Of a stretch of 64,000 nt of DNA, positions 1 through 11,434 are shown one piece after another; the stretch's first letter is position 1; each line of letters starts with the position of its first letter. The translations under genes and the position numbers were made by a program. The notes beneath the pieces were generated by a model. That model was given only the letters and a program-made list of their open reading frames with translations. It made no database searches and was not told the DNA's origin. Origin of the DNA: Phyto melanocephala. Its lineage: Eukaryota; Arthropoda; Insecta; Diptera; Rhinophoridae. Location: assembly GCA_941918925.1 (NCBI GenBank), contig OW799233.1:81963055-82027054 (forward strand), given 5' to 3'.

Positions 1-2892
1 CTATTACGGATTTTCTCAACCCTACGAAGTTCAGTGAGAACCAATCTAGCATATTCACATACATACTCCCAACTGCGTGCAGAGGACAACATAATTTCCA
101 CTATATTACTGTGATCAACACTACGGCCTATCATCCCCTCAAGGTGTATTCTCTCCCTATCAAAACGCGAGCACGAAAAGAATACATGTTCAGCATTCTC
201 CTCGACATTACCATCACAACTCGGACAGAACGGAGAAGTATCATGACCAAATCTGTATAAGTAAGACCGAAAACAACCGTGTCCACTAAGCAACTGCGTA
301 ACATAGAAGTCCAGATCCCCATGTGTTCGCCCGAGCCATGGGACTAAGTCAGGAATAAGAGAAAACGTCCATCTACCCTTCTCTGACAAGGACCATCGCC
401 GCTGCCACTCAGCAATCGTTTCAATATCTGAGAAGCCTCTGATCTGAAGATCAATTGGCATCATTCCTGCAATCACCAATGCTGCATCATCTGATACAGT
501 CCGGAAAGCACAAATAACTCGCAAAGCAGCCAATCTATATACTGGGCTTATAATTCCCCTATAGGTCTTCAACCCAAGAGCCCGAAACCAAATACGTGAT
601 GCATACATAATCACACTCTTAACTACTCCAGCCAGAAGTTTCCGACGTAAGTACTTTGGGCCTCTCGTATTTGGCATTATACGAGACAGAGCAGTATATG
701 TTCTCGAAGACTTCTCAGCAACATATAGCAGATGATCCTTAAAAGATAAACGACAATCTATCATAACCCCAAGATATTTAAGCGAAGGTTTCGTCTCAAT
801 ACAACATGATCCCACATTCAATTTCACAGACTCCATTGACCTACGGCTGGATATCAAAATCGCCTCTGTCTTTTGGTCAGCGAGCCCCAAATTAACAGAT
901 TCCAACCAGGAGCGCACAATTCCTATGCTTGCATTAGCAATGGTCGTAATCTCCACTAACTCCCTAGCGACACATATCAGGGCTATGTCATCGGCAAAAC
1001 CGACAATCTTAGCCCCATCGGGAAGAGACACACGGAGTCCACAACAGCGGTCCGAGAACCGAACCCTGTGGGACCCCACCTGTGATATTATGCTGTCGCA
1101 TGCCCTTGTCGGTTTCGTACAGCAGGATTCTGTCACGGAAGTAATCCTTCACTATAGCCAACAAGTACTCAGGAATCGCTAAACGCGTGAGAGAATTCAC
1201 TATAACCTCCCAGTTCGCCGAGTTAAATGCATTCCTGACGTCGAGCGTTACCACTACGCAATACTCCTTTGTGCCATTCCTCCATCGTTTGCCCTCAATC
1301 GCCGCAGTGGCCGTATGAACCACTACGTTCAAAGCATCCACAGTCGATCTTGCCTTTCTAAAACCAAATTGATTATCAGATAGACCTCCTACGCACTCAA
1401 CATATTCCTCTAGTCTCCTACAAACTATGCTTTCCAACAGCTTCCCAAACGTATCAATCATACAGAGTGGTCGGTAGGAGGAAGGATCCTCCTGAGGTTT
1501 TCCCTGTTTCAATAACAAAACTAGCTTTTGCCTTTTCCACATACTCGGAAATTTACCATGGCGTAAACACGAATTGATCAAATGGATAACCTGAACAGGG
1601 CAATACTTGAAAGTCTCCCTTACTACCGCATTCGGTATGCCATCCAAGCCAGGGGTTTTCCCGTCCCTAAATTTGCTCATGGCAGCTTCAACCTCAACTG
1701 TCGTGACAAGCGGAAAGTCAAATACCACATGAACAGTATCAGTCTGCCAAGATGTCACACCTTGGTAAGGAAATAAGTGATCCACTATGCGCCTAAGTAC
1801 TTCAGCATCCTTAGGTGGTGGAGGATTTAGACACTTTAGCCTTTTTGTTACCAGCTTATAAGCCAGACCCCATGGGTCGTTTTCAACCTCTTCACACATC
1901 TGTATGAAACATGCCCTCTTACTCCTACTGATCGCCATTTTCAAGGATTTGCGGATGCGCCTATATTGGTCACGGTGCTCGTCATTCCCCGGCCTACCTC
2001 GGCTTCTAGTATACCGTCGTCTAGCCCGGATACATTCCGACCGTAGTTGAGAAATTTCCCCGTTCCACCAATATACCGGCCGCTTGTTCGCACTCATCCT
2101 CCTTTTAATCATAGACGTATCGCATGCCTCCGATACCCTACTTATGAGTTGCGCAGCCATTGTTTCAGGCTGCCCTTGCAACCTCATATTTTCCACCACT
2201 ACTCCAAATAATTCCCTATCAAGGCTATCTGTTTTCCATCCCGAAATTCGTTCCGGGTGTATAATCATTGCATTCTGGCGCAATTCCTCCCTAATATCAA
2301 TCAATATAGCATTATGATCGCTATGTGTGTATATCCCGGGCATGCTCCATCCTACCCTTCCCATAATATCAGCGCTAGCAAAGGCAACATCAATAATTGA
2401 CCCCGCTTCGCCTCTTGAGAAAGTGTGCTCAGCTCCGTTGTTTAACAGAATCACATTAAGTGTAGAAAATGACTCCACTAGTATCCGACCCCTAGAATTT
2501 GTGTATGGGCAGCCCCATTCTATCGCCCACGCATTGAAGTCGCCGGCAATAACCACGGGACCTCTTGAGCATGCATCAGAAACGATATTGTGAACAATTC
2601 GTTCAAACTCCAATAAGGAATATCTCGGGGGAACGTAGCAGCTATAGAAGCAAATCCCATGCACAATAGCCCGAGTAAAACCAGTAAACTGTAAGGCAGG
2701 ATCTCGCAGCCCCAATTCACTGATTAACCATATCGCCGACGTCTTGGTAATGTCCAATAACCAATTAACCGAGTCCCGGCATCGATACGGTTCACTTAAG
2801 AGTGCTAAGTCTATATTCATCTCCCGAACACTCTGTTTCAGCAGATCCTGTGCCGCCTGACAGTGATTCAGATTTAGTTGTAAGACTCTCAT
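1..2892 (-). pseudogene. W1 ORF2: APE endonuclease-reverse transcriptase, frameshifted
   Basis: ORF2 starts at 2892 with MRVLQLNLNHC, the usual APE-endonuclease opening. SEPYR (about residue 35), GDFNAWAIEWG (about 115) and SDHNAI (about 192) are endonuclease active-site blocks. RT blocks follow: TPGLDGIPN (about 410), SSYRPLCMIDTFGK, NQFGFRKARST, LDVRNAFNS and GGVPQGSVLGPLLW (about 605). The open frame then ends at 1009. Reading resumes in another frame at about 1,050 with GFADDIALI, which holds the catalytic Asp pair, and stays open to base 1, including a C-terminal knuckle CPSCDG...HVFFSC (about 190-250). Compared with sister copy W2, roughly 20 bases after GPLLW are missing, which explains the shift. 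The protein would nick target DNA and copy the RNA in place. The last few residues lie outside the window. Confidence 0.85.
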
Positions 2893-4328
2893 CCTCGATG
2901 TCTAAGGCGTTCGATCGCTTTCTTGTAAAACGGACAGACAAAACAGCCAGTTACATGATCACTCTTTACCCTAGGGTTTACACAACTACACAGCACACAT
3001 GATGGTCGGTTATTACACACCCCAATCCTGTGACCAGATACGCCACACTGTAGGCATTTGTCAGCGTAATCATTCTGACTTTTGCACCTACTCGCAGTAT
3101 GACCAAAGTCCAAACATTTGTAGCACCTAATTGGTGCCATTTTCCCTCGTATCCTACATATCACCCATCCAATACGTATCTTAGCGGTCTCAATAAGGTA
3201 GCCCGCCAACTCAGAACTCAGACCAATAGTGGCAGTCTGTGTTCCCCTATACGATTTCCTCAAAGACTTAATCACAGACGGTTTCAACGCACTAAATTTA
3301 TCGGAAACTTCCAAAAGAGAATGTAATACCTCGTCTTTCGTCGTAACGTCATCTATATCCCTAATCTCCAAGAGCACCTCATGCGTCAAGGCACGTACCT
3401 CAGCCGTCTCGCCCAGCACACCCTCGACAGCTGTCTTAAAATCGGCCGTACTATTATGTAGGGGTTTATTTAACTCGAAGAGCAATTCACCCCTACCTGT
3501 CTTCCTAATGTTTCTAACACTCTGGCCAAGTTCACTTAACCTTGGGTCACTCTTAACCTGCTTCAAAATATCCGCATAAGATCTTTCCCCACAATTTCTG
3601 ACAACCAATGCGTCCGGTCTCATTGGTTTCCTTCTTCTATGCGCTCTCGGCTGTACCTTCCTCCATTCCGATCCCTTATCCGTCACTGAGAGTCCCTCAG
3701 TATCGGCACGAGGATTAGTTCCCTCCGTATCGGCACGAGGCTTAGTTCCCTCAATATTGGCACGAGGCTTACTTCCCTCAGAATCCGCACGAGGCTTAGT
3801 GCCTAGAATCTCTACCCCACTATTAATGACCTGTTCATTCATAGTGGACTTTTTCCTCTTCTTCCTGTTCCCCTTGGGACTCTGAGTAATTGGTCCCCTT
3901 TTAGACGATTGGGTTGGAAGAAGTGTCAACCGAGGTTGCTCCGTCTGGGCTTCCCTATCAACCATTTGAGCCTTTGGTGCACTATCTTCCGTACCAATCA
4001 CCTCACACGTAGCCTGCATATACAATGCCTGGATTTCCCGTGTGATCGTCTGAATATCCCTATGGATATTGCTTCTTGCCTTTATAAACTGCAGAAGCTT
4101 TTCTATCCTATCACCAAGTTTTCTCATCACTTGGGTTTTACCACTCTGAGCCACTTCCGTAAGTGGCGTGCTCCTATCAGCATCAGAAGTAGAAAGTTCC
4201 CGTGGTGGTGATCTTACCATCACAGAGCTTCTCCTAAATGGGTCCGAAGCCCCTACACCCTCACTTTCACCTCTTCCACACTTCCTGCTACTCTTTCCAT
4301 CTTCATTATTATTTTCAATCATTGCCAT
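2889..4328 (-). CDS. W1 ORF1: gag-like nucleic-acid-binding protein
   Basis: Intact 479-residue frame. The N-terminal half is charged and low in complexity, with a predicted-helical stretch near residues 66-110, a basic patch KGNRKKRKK (about 152-160) and four consecutive 9-residue repeats at 177-212 (consensus TKPRADTEG). The C-terminal 78 residues hold three zinc knuckles: CYKCLDFGHTASRC, CLQCGVSGHRIGVC and a longer CVLC...H...C. This is the ORF1 layout of R1-clade LINEs, whose products bind the element RNA in a ribonucleoprotein particle. Its stop overlaps the ORF2 start by 4 nt. The start was chosen as the first ATG of the frame; it follows about 730 bases of leader with no other long frame. 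Confidence 0.8.
   Translation of the reverse strand: MAMIENNNEDGKSSRKCGRGESEGVGASDPFRRSSVMVRSPPRELSTSDADRSTPLTEVAQSGKTQVMRKLGDRIEKLLQFIKARSNIHRDIQTITREIQALYMQATCEVIGTEDSAPKAQMVDREAQTEQPRLTLLPTQSSKRGPITQSPKGNRKKRKKSTMNEQVINSGVEILGTKPRADSEGSKPRANIEGTKPRADTEGTNPRADTEGLSVTDKGSEWRKVQPRAHRRRKPMRPDALVVRNCGERSYADILKQVKSDPRLSELGQSVRNIRKTGRGELLFELNKPLHNSTADFKTAVEGVLGETAEVRALTHEVLLEIRDIDDVTTKDEVLHSLLEVSDKFSALKPSVIKSLRKSYRGTQTATIGLSSELAGYLIETAKIRIGWVICRIRGKMAPIRCYKCLDFGHTASRCKSQNDYADKCLQCGVSGHRIGVCNNRPSCVLCSCVNPRVKSDHVTGCFVCPFYKKAIERLRHRG
3693..3800 (-). repeat. 27-bp coding minisatellite in W1 ORF1 (four 9-residue units)
   Basis: Four in-frame units read TKPRADSEG, SKPRANIEG, TKPRADTEG and TNPRADTEG. 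They sit in the linker between the basic patch and the conserved ORF1 core. The W2 copy does not show the same expansion in its preserved part; it has a KPEG-rich stretch instead. Confidence 0.85.
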
Positions 4329-5055
4329 TTGTCCAAACTCAAAGCCGCTATCTCCAACCGATGTACAGTCGCGTTTACAACCCCATGGTTATCTATGCAA
4401 GCAGGGAGGCCATGCGAGGGTTGACATGAGATTCTTATGGAACCCCAAGCCAGAGCCAGGTCCGCGTTAGTCGGGAATTATCATCCGAGCCTGTACCACC
4501 AACTTAATGGCGACGTTCTTCGAGCGCACTTTGAGACTGCCAAGTTTTAATAGGAGGAGGCGGTTGTAGCATTAGCCTAGAAGCCGTTTCTGAGCAGTGT
4601 CACCTCCACATACTAAGGTTCTAGAATACTACAGACCGTCGGCCCAGGGTTCAACAAATCCATACCATGTTCCAGAAATGCCATAATTAAGATCGTACTG
4701 GACTTGATCTTAATGCCTTTCGGCGGGTTACATACACAGCGGACCCACTGGTGTGAGCAAACAGGTCCCATAGCCGCGAAACAAAAAATTTCACAAGCCT
4801 CTGTGCTTTAACCGGGGAATCCACGAAGGCATCCCACCTCCATCTGCACCTCTTTCAAGGGCATCCCCGGTGGATACCAAGCCAAACGGCGGCATCCAAT
4901 TGCAGTTCACCATCGAGCCCTTGTGTTAATTCACAGTATGCTCTCAGAATCTGCCGCTCTTGGTCGGGGACTGCTTATTCTTCGCAGCTGACCCGTAGGT
5001 CGTTCAGTTATCCGCCACCTACTGACCCCGATAGTAGCCTGAGCTCAGCCCTATC
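4329..5055 (-). other. W1 5' leader (untranslated region and presumed promoter)
   Basis: About 727 bases of higher-GC sequence between the (ATGT)n array and ORF1. No open frame with recognisable protein similarity was seen on the element strand. LINEs of this type carry an internal promoter at the extreme 5' end, so the sequence next to 5,055 would be its place; this is inferred from position only. Confidence 0.5.
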
Positions 5056-5411
5056 ATGTATGTATGTATGTATGTATGTATGTATGTATGTATGTATGTA
5101 TGTATGTATGTATGTATGTATGTATGTATGTATGTATGTATGCATGTATGCATGTATGTATGTATGTATGTATGTATGTATGTATGTATGTATGTATGTA
5201 TGTATGTATGTATGTATGTATGTATGTATGTATGTATGTATGTATGTATGTATGTATGTATGTATGTATGTATGTATGTATGTATGTATGTATGTATGTA
5301 TGTATGTATGTATGTATGTATGTATGTATGTATGTATGTATGTATGTATGTATGTATGTATGTATGTATGTATGTATGTATGTATGTATGTATGTATGTA
5401 TGTATGTATGT
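5056..5411. repeat. (ATGT)n microsatellite, 356 bp
   Basis: About 89 tetranucleotide units, with two ATGC interruptions near 5,141-5,152. On the - strand this is (ACAT)n. It lies exactly between the poly(A) tail of W2 and the 5' end of W1. It produces long MYVC/IHTY reading frames that are not genes. Confidence 0.98.
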
Positions 5412-5593
5412 TTTTTTTTTTTTTTTTTTGCTTTCGAGCCGGTGGTGTGGAATCTTCATAGATACTAGTGGCCCGTGCCACAAGCATGTACGATTCGCCG
5501 TAGCGCCTTCGTACTAAACCACACCCCCTCGATCATCAACGGACATCCCCACGAGACTGCCGCTAGGTATTACTTCGCGGGGGCCGTTGGCAT

Positions 5594-8573
5594 TTACGCC
5601 TTCTCCTCGTCGGACCGTCTAGCCCTTTCCAGCCTTCTTAGGTTCTTAATTATCCGGGAGCACACTCCACTAAAGACCTCCCAGTTTTCCACGTCCTGAC
5701 ACATATGCCGAAGAAACTCCGATGGATTCGTCATACCCGAAGTCCACCCCATGTATCTAGGGCATCGGAATACGACATGTTCCGCATTTTCCGCCTCTTC
5801 TGGGCATTCTGGGCAGGTTTGGGAATTTTCATGGCCAACCCTGTGCAGATATTGCCTAAAAGCGCCATGGTCCGTCATATACTGTGTCAAGTAGAAGTTC
5901 ACATCCCCAGCCTTCCTATCCGTCCATACCGCAATATTAGGGATGAGTTTAAATGTCCATCGCCCTTTAGTCGATGTATCCCACCTTCTCTGCCATTCTC
6001 TGATTGAAAACGATCTTTCCTCTCTCTTAACTGCAGCTAAATTTATTACTGCCTGGCCTGTCGTTCGCCTATTGTAGATTCTCTGGATCTCCACCGCCAG
6101 TATATCTATTGGAATCATTGCCGCTATGACACAAGCCGCGTCGTCCGATACCGTCTTAAAGGCACTTATTGTCCTGAGCGCGCATAGTCTATGAACCGAG
6201 GACATTTTTCTTCTATACTCCTTTATCTTCAGAGCCTGTGCCCAAACAGGGGCTGCGTAAAGCAATGTGGAATTGGTAACCGTAGCCAAAAGCCTCCTTC
6301 TTGGACCCTTTGGTCCTCCAATATTAGGTAGTATTCTAGCAATACTCCTTTGAATCATTGCGGCCTTCGCGCACGCGTATTCAATATGAGGCCCAAATTT
6401 AAGTCTGTTATCCATCATGACCCCAAGATATTTGATTGCCGGTTTGGAACATATCTCCTGGTTTCCCACCTTCACCTTCATAAATTCCACTTTTTTCCTA
6501 CTTGTAATAAGTACTGCTTCAGTCTTCTGTTCTGCCAGGTTGAGATTCGCCGAATCTAGCCATCTCTGGATCCTCACAATTGCATCGTTTATAGCCGATT
6601 CTAATTCCACAATATGTTTCGCTACACTGACAATCACTATGTCATCCGCGAACCCGATTATCCTTGTCGAGCTCGGTAGTTGTGTTCTAAGAACTCCGTC
6701 ATACATGATATTCCATAGTAGTGGACCAAGAACCGATCCCTGTGGAACACCTGAACTAACATCATACATCCGTGGCCCATCGTCCGTTGCGTAGATCAGT
6801 TTCCTATTCGAAAAGTAACTATCCACTATTCTAATCAGGTACTTCGGTGTGTTCAGTCTCTCTAGAGCTGCCATTATGAAATCCCAACTGGCAGAGTTAA
6901 ACGCGTTTCTAATGTCAAGCGTGACAACACCACAGTATTCTTTTGTCCCAAATCTCCACCGTTCTCCTGCTATTGCGCCCGCAGCTGTATCTACTACCCT
7001 TTTTATGGCGTCAATCGTGGAGCGTGATTTTCGGAATCCGAATTGTGTCTCGGAGAGTCCATTCTCTCTCTCGACGATGTCCATGAGTCTGTTGTAGATC
7101 ACCTTTTCCAGTGCTTTGCCCAGTGTGTCAAGAAGGCAGATAGGGCGATAAGATGAAGGGTCGCCAGCTGGTTTGTTCCCTTTCGGAAGCAAAACTAGTC
7201 TCTGTCTCTTCCATTGGTCCGGGAAAATACTCCTCACTAAGGCAACTTTGCATAATTCTCCTGAACAAGCACGGTCGTCGCTGTATTGCGGCCTTAATGG
7301 CTTTGTTGGGAACTCCGTCCGGGCCAGGTGCCCGGTTATCCCCAATTTCCCTACCTATCTTGAGAATCTCTTCCTCCGTGACAGGGGGAATATTGCAGTC
7401 CGTGAATCTGCTGTCGACGTATACCCAATTGTTCTCCCGCTGTGGAAACAAGTGCGATACAATGCCCAGTAGGAGTGTTGGGCATGTTATCCGGGGAGCC
7501 GCTTGGCATTTAAGCTTCTTCATTACCACCTTATATGCCGTACCCCAAGGGTTTTCATCTGCCTCCTCGCAGAGGAGCTTGAAGCTTTCTCCTTTGCTCT
7601 TCTTAATTGCAGTTTTGAGTTTCTTCCTAAGTTCCCTGAATTCCTCAATCCTCTGAGTGTGGTAGCTTTTCCCTCTTGATCGCTGTGCCTTGCGCCTCGA
7701 TCTAAGGCATTCCAATCTGAGGCTTCGTATCTCCTCATTCCACCAATAGCATGGAGAACCAAATTTGTTCGGCTTACGTTGTGGCATTGACGCATCGCAA
7801 GCTCTTTCTATTAACCGGCATTGTTGCACTGACGCTATCTGCACTGGACCTTCCTCGATCTCCTCGTCCATTATTGAATCATTGAATGTTTCCACGTCGA
7901 AACGTGAATCCTTCCACTTTGGACCCGTTGTAGGCTTAGTATGTCGCCCACGGCCACGGCATCCTGAGATTACGAACACTACCGCCTGGTGATCACTGTA
8001 AGTGAAATCTTCGCTAACCCACCACTTCGTCCTTGGAGTTAGCGAGCTGCTGACAAACGTAATGTCGATGATAGAGCTCCGACCGGCTTTCCTGAAGGTC
8101 TGGCTCCTTCCATTGTTAGCCACGTCTACATCCAGGGGTGCAAATGCCTCCAGGAGGCTCCGTCCTCTTCTGTTTGTCGATTGGCTGCCCCATTCCGTCG
8201 CACATGCATTGAAGTCACCAGCTATTACAAGTGGGGACTTCCCAACTGCATCATTCACAAGTTCCTGCAACATAGATTCATATTCTTCATGGGACCAACT
8301 CGGTGGAGCATAACAGCTGTAGAAGAATATGCCCTTTATCCTTGCTCGAGTAAAGCCTTTTCTTTTATCTCCAATGTTCTGAAAGGCATGTTTGCCACAT
8401 GCCCATATTGCAGCCTTCGAACTTTGGTCGCTTGTCCAAACATTGCCACTTCTCACTCCATATGGCTCGCTTATTATCGCAACATCTATTTGCTTTTCTC
8501 TTACTGATTGTGACAGTAGGTCGTTTGCCAATTCGCAATGGTTGAGGTTTATCTGCATGATCCTTAGCTCCAT
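5594..8573 (-). pseudogene. W2 ORF2: APE endonuclease-reverse transcriptase, one frameshift
   Basis: The N-terminal part (8573 to about 7,225) begins MELRIMQINLNHC and shows SEPYG, GDFNACATEWG (about residue 116) and SDHQAV endonuclease blocks, then RT block APGPDGVPN. At about 7,221-7,229, in a TTTTCCC run of the - strand, the reading shifts by one base. The remainder, to the stop at 5594, carries FPDQWKRQRLVLLPKG, SSYRPICLLDTLGK, QFGFRKSRST, LDIRNAFNS, GVPQGSVLGPLLW, GFADDIVIV and a C-terminal CPECPE...HVVFRC knuckle. All catalytic blocks are present, so a single indel separates this from a full-length ORF2. The ATG at 8573 lies 2 nt after the ORF1 stop. Confidence 0.88.
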
Positions 8574-8575
8574 AT

Positions 8576-9480
8576 TTATTTCCTAGTTTCGAGAGCTCTC
8601 CTGAATACCGGACATCTACTGCTTCCAGCAATGTGGGCTGAGTCGCCTGTATTATTGTTCCTGCAGAACATGCATACGGGATTTTCCTCACATGTCTTAG
8701 CCATGTGCCCTTCCTTACCGCATCTCCTGCACATCTTCGATCTATCCATAGCATTTTCGCACTTGACCGCCACATGCCCGAATTCGAGGCATCTAAAACA
8801 TTTTAGGAGGCTCTTTTCCTCCCTTATACGCCATATTGCCCAATTTGTAGCGACTTTCCCCATTTTCAGAAGCATTTCGGCTCTGTCTACTGGCAAACTA
8901 ATTTTGGCGATCTGTGTTCCACCGTATGCACTTCTAAGTCTAAGCATCTCTACCGGGTCAGAGTCTCTTAGCTTTAGTTGCGCCCTGATTGTCCTAACTA
9001 CCTCCTCCTTCGTCGTTACTTCATCGATATCTCTGATTTCTATAACTTTTCTCGGTTTCAGACTCCTTACAGACGCCTGGCCATTTAAACTCTGACCGAT
9101 CGCCTCCTTATACTCGTCTGTCCGCTCGCCCGTATTCCGCAGTTGGAGTAATAGGTTACCATTATTGGTTCTCCTAATCCTGGATACTGCCTGACCTAGT
9201 TCGTTGAGACCCGGATCGGCCTTCACTTTACGCAGGATATCGGCGTAGGAACTATTCCCTACAGCCTCTATTACAATCGCATCGGGTTTCGTCCTTACCC
9301 TATTGCGATTCCCGTTTGACTTCTTTGTCTTCGCCTTAGACTTTACCACTTTCCAACCATCATTCTCCTGTATATTGGCGGTTTCCTCCGGTTTTGCTTC
9401 CTCGCATTTCTTGCCTTCGTAGACTTTCTTTGCCATAGGTTCCTTTGGTGCTCCCTCCGGTTTCCCCTCTGGTTTCCTCT
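8576..9480 (-). pseudogene. W2 ORF1: gag-like protein, N-terminus lost
   Basis: An open frame runs to 9553, but its first ~25 codons look like AT-rich flank read into the element. The preserved part aligns with W1 ORF1: a core with SSYADILRKVK, IRDIDEVTTKEEVVRT and KISLPVDRAEML, then three knuckles beginning CFRCLEFGHVAVKC and CRRCGKEGHMAKTC, ending at the TAA at 8576. Absence of the long N-terminal region present in W1 indicates a 5' truncation typical of incomplete reverse transcription. Confidence 0.75.
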
Positions 9481-10460
9481 TGTAAAAAATAAAAAATAAA
9501 TATAATTTCCAATTTGCCTTAAATGCATGCGTTTCTTTTTTGATTGAGCCCATACCTACACCATATGTAAGTTATTCTGTAAAAAATCTTTATGATAGGT
9601 ATTCTATGGATTTTTATCAGAAGGCCGTAAATTTCGTTAAAAGCTCAATTTAAATCGTGTGGTAATATAACGTTAATGTTTGCTTAGGGCCAGCAACACG
9701 GACCGGGTCAGCTATTTATAAATAAAATCGTAAGTATCAAATGGCTGCACATACCGCTATTAATTTTCGATAACGTTAAAAATCAATAGTTTTTCAGTTA
9801 TACTATACTTAAAAAAAAAAAAAATCAAAATTAAAGTGGTTACCAGTTTTCGGTAACATTCTGCTGTAGTAGCTCCTATTGTCTTATCGGATGCGTCTAT
9901 TTATATTCGTTAATCGCCTTAATTTAAAATATAAAAAAGCATGCACATAAAAAATATTACTTATATATTTTGCAAATATATTTATATTGTATTTAATTTT
10001 TTTTTTTTATTTTTTTTTATCAATATCATTAACAGAGTTATGAGAATTTACATATAGTATTACAACAATTAACATCTGATTAATTAAATAAAGAAACTAC
10101 TAATATCACAGTTTAAAGGAAAAGTTGTTCATAAAAAACCTCGTATCAACTTAGAAGTCATAAGAGATTTTAGAACAATCACTGAAATGTGTCTTTTAAA
10201 CAAAAGACCCTCTGTGGTTGTTCAAAAAATTTCTTATTGTTTTGAAATTCGACCTTTAGCATTTTTTATTAAATGACAGCGTCAGTTTCCTTGTCAATGA
10301 ATTAAACATTTTGAAGTTAAAGTTTCTATTTAGAAGATAAGTTAGATATCTAAAAGGTAGATTGTGTATTATTTTCAAGTTTTTATTTTGAATGATTTGC
10401 GTTTTTTTTGTATGCGTTAGCCTCTGTGTTAATCTAGGTTGTTATTTATATATTTGACCG
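9481..10460. other. AT-rich intergenic or intronic sequence
   Basis: Homopolymer A/T tracts and no supported reading frame on either strand. If EMC2 continues to the left of 13,292, this could be intron, but no upstream EMC2 exon was found here. Confidence 0.5.
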
Positions 10461-10700
10461 ATTTTATTTAGTTCAGTTTACGCTTTTTACGTGATTAAGT
10501 AACAAAGATGCAAACATACAAAATTCATATTTATTATATTTATAACATGTGCCCACGACTTCGTTTTCGTATTTGCACAATTTTATTCAGTTCCGTTCAG
10601 CCTTTTTTACGTGATTGAGTAACGAAGAGCGAAACATCCAAACATTCTCATTTATTGTATTATATATGAGTATAAGTAGAATTGCATATAAAGGGTATTT
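10461..10700 (+). repeat. Two-copy tandem repeat, about 120-bp period
   Basis: The blocks starting at 10461 and 10580-10581 share ATTTTATT-AGTTC-GTT and TTTTTACGTGATT-AGTAAC at a 120-bp offset and then diverge. The motif resembles 3' tail sequence I associate with RTE-type LINEs or Helitrons of insects; that link is weak. Confidence 0.5.
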
Positions 10701-11084
10701 TTATAGAGGTATAGAGATTTGAAATGGAATAAAACGAATATGAATACATTGTCGAAAATATTACATGGTACTAAAAAATACGACACTGACAATAAGGCTG
10801 ATTATAAAAATAAGACTTCTGGCATATTTCCGCCACGGCTGACGGTGGAGGGGTTCAGTTTTCGAAGACTTTTCCCAACATTTGTGGCCTTACATCGGCA
10901 ATAACACGCGAAAGTTGTCCTCCAAGTGATTTATCGTTTCGGGCTTATCATTGAGACCAACGACTTCACATATAACCACAGAAAATAGTAAAGCGGTGTT
11001 AAATCGGCACCAATCTGCTGGTCCGAAACGTTAAATTATGCGATTATAATATTAAACCTAATTTGGTTGAAAGATTTGGCTGTG

Positions 11085-11205
11085 TCCTGCACAGTCGCCG
11101 AATTTGAACCCCATTAAAAATCCAAAGGCAGACGTAAAGACAGCAGTATCTGCGATGAAACCAACAAGTACAGAAGATGAAATATGGAATTCCATTCTGT
11201 AGAAA
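11085..11205 (+). pseudogene. Tc1-like transposase C-terminal relic
   Basis: A short frame reads WLCPAQSPNLNPIKNPKADV and on to a stop after WNSIL, matching the Tc1-family signature SPDLNPIENLW that contains the third catalytic acid. Here the expected Glu is Lys, so the fragment cannot be catalytic. No matching upstream catalytic blocks are clear in 10,700-11,080, and no terminal repeats were identified. Confidence 0.6.
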
Positions 11206-11434
11206 GGAAATAAATTTGTTCGATTACTCTTAACTTGAATAAATGTTAATTTAATTACAAATTATCTTAATTTGATCAATTTGAATATCAATCTAAGAAG
11301 GATCACACAACATTAAATAATTACTTAGCAAAAATAGTTGTCACGCTTACCTAAACAAACATTTCCCAATTGTGAATGTATGTAGCTCCATTTACATATC
11401 GATGTGTCACTGGCAGACATTTTTGTACGTTAAA

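Larger units (their letters stand above)
1..5055 (-). mobile_element. R1-clade (Waldo-like) non-LTR retrotransposon W1, 3' end outside window
   Basis: A two-ORF LINE read right to left: 5' leader (about 5055-4329), ORF1 with three CCHC-type knuckles, then ORF2 with an APE endonuclease, reverse transcriptase and C-terminal zinc knuckle. ORF1 and ORF2 overlap by ATGA at 2889-2892, a stop-start arrangement common in this clade. The 5' end abuts an (ACAT)n array on the transcribed strand. Known biology: R1-clade LINEs often insert at fixed sites, and Waldo elements use (ACAY)n. Clade assignment is from remembered motif patterns and architecture, not a tree. The 3' tail is cut by the window edge, and ORF2 carries a frameshift near 1,060, so this copy is not fully coding. 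Confidence 0.8.
5411..9480 (-). mobile_element. R1-clade non-LTR retrotransposon W2, 5'-truncated
   Basis: Second LINE of the same clade as W1, same orientation. From right to left: a 5'-truncated ORF1, ORF2 with one frameshift, about 160 bases of 3' UTR and a poly(A) tail (T19 on the + strand, 5411-5429) that runs directly into (ACAT)n. The 5' break is placed near 9,480, where AT-rich flank replaces the GC-richer element; the exact base is uncertain. W1 and W2 match block by block in both ORFs but are clearly diverged, so they are different elements or subfamilies rather than a recent duplication. Confidence 0.75.

Noticed and set aside
2520..2720. Membrane-like reading frame on the - strand (MNWGCEILPYSLLVLLGLLC...)
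   Set aside because: It lies in another frame within the endonuclease part of W1 ORF2 and is a shadow of that gene.
5008..5517. Long reading frames of MYVC and IHTY repeats on both strands
   Set aside because: They are translations of the (ATGT)n microsatellite in all frames and have no protein meaning.
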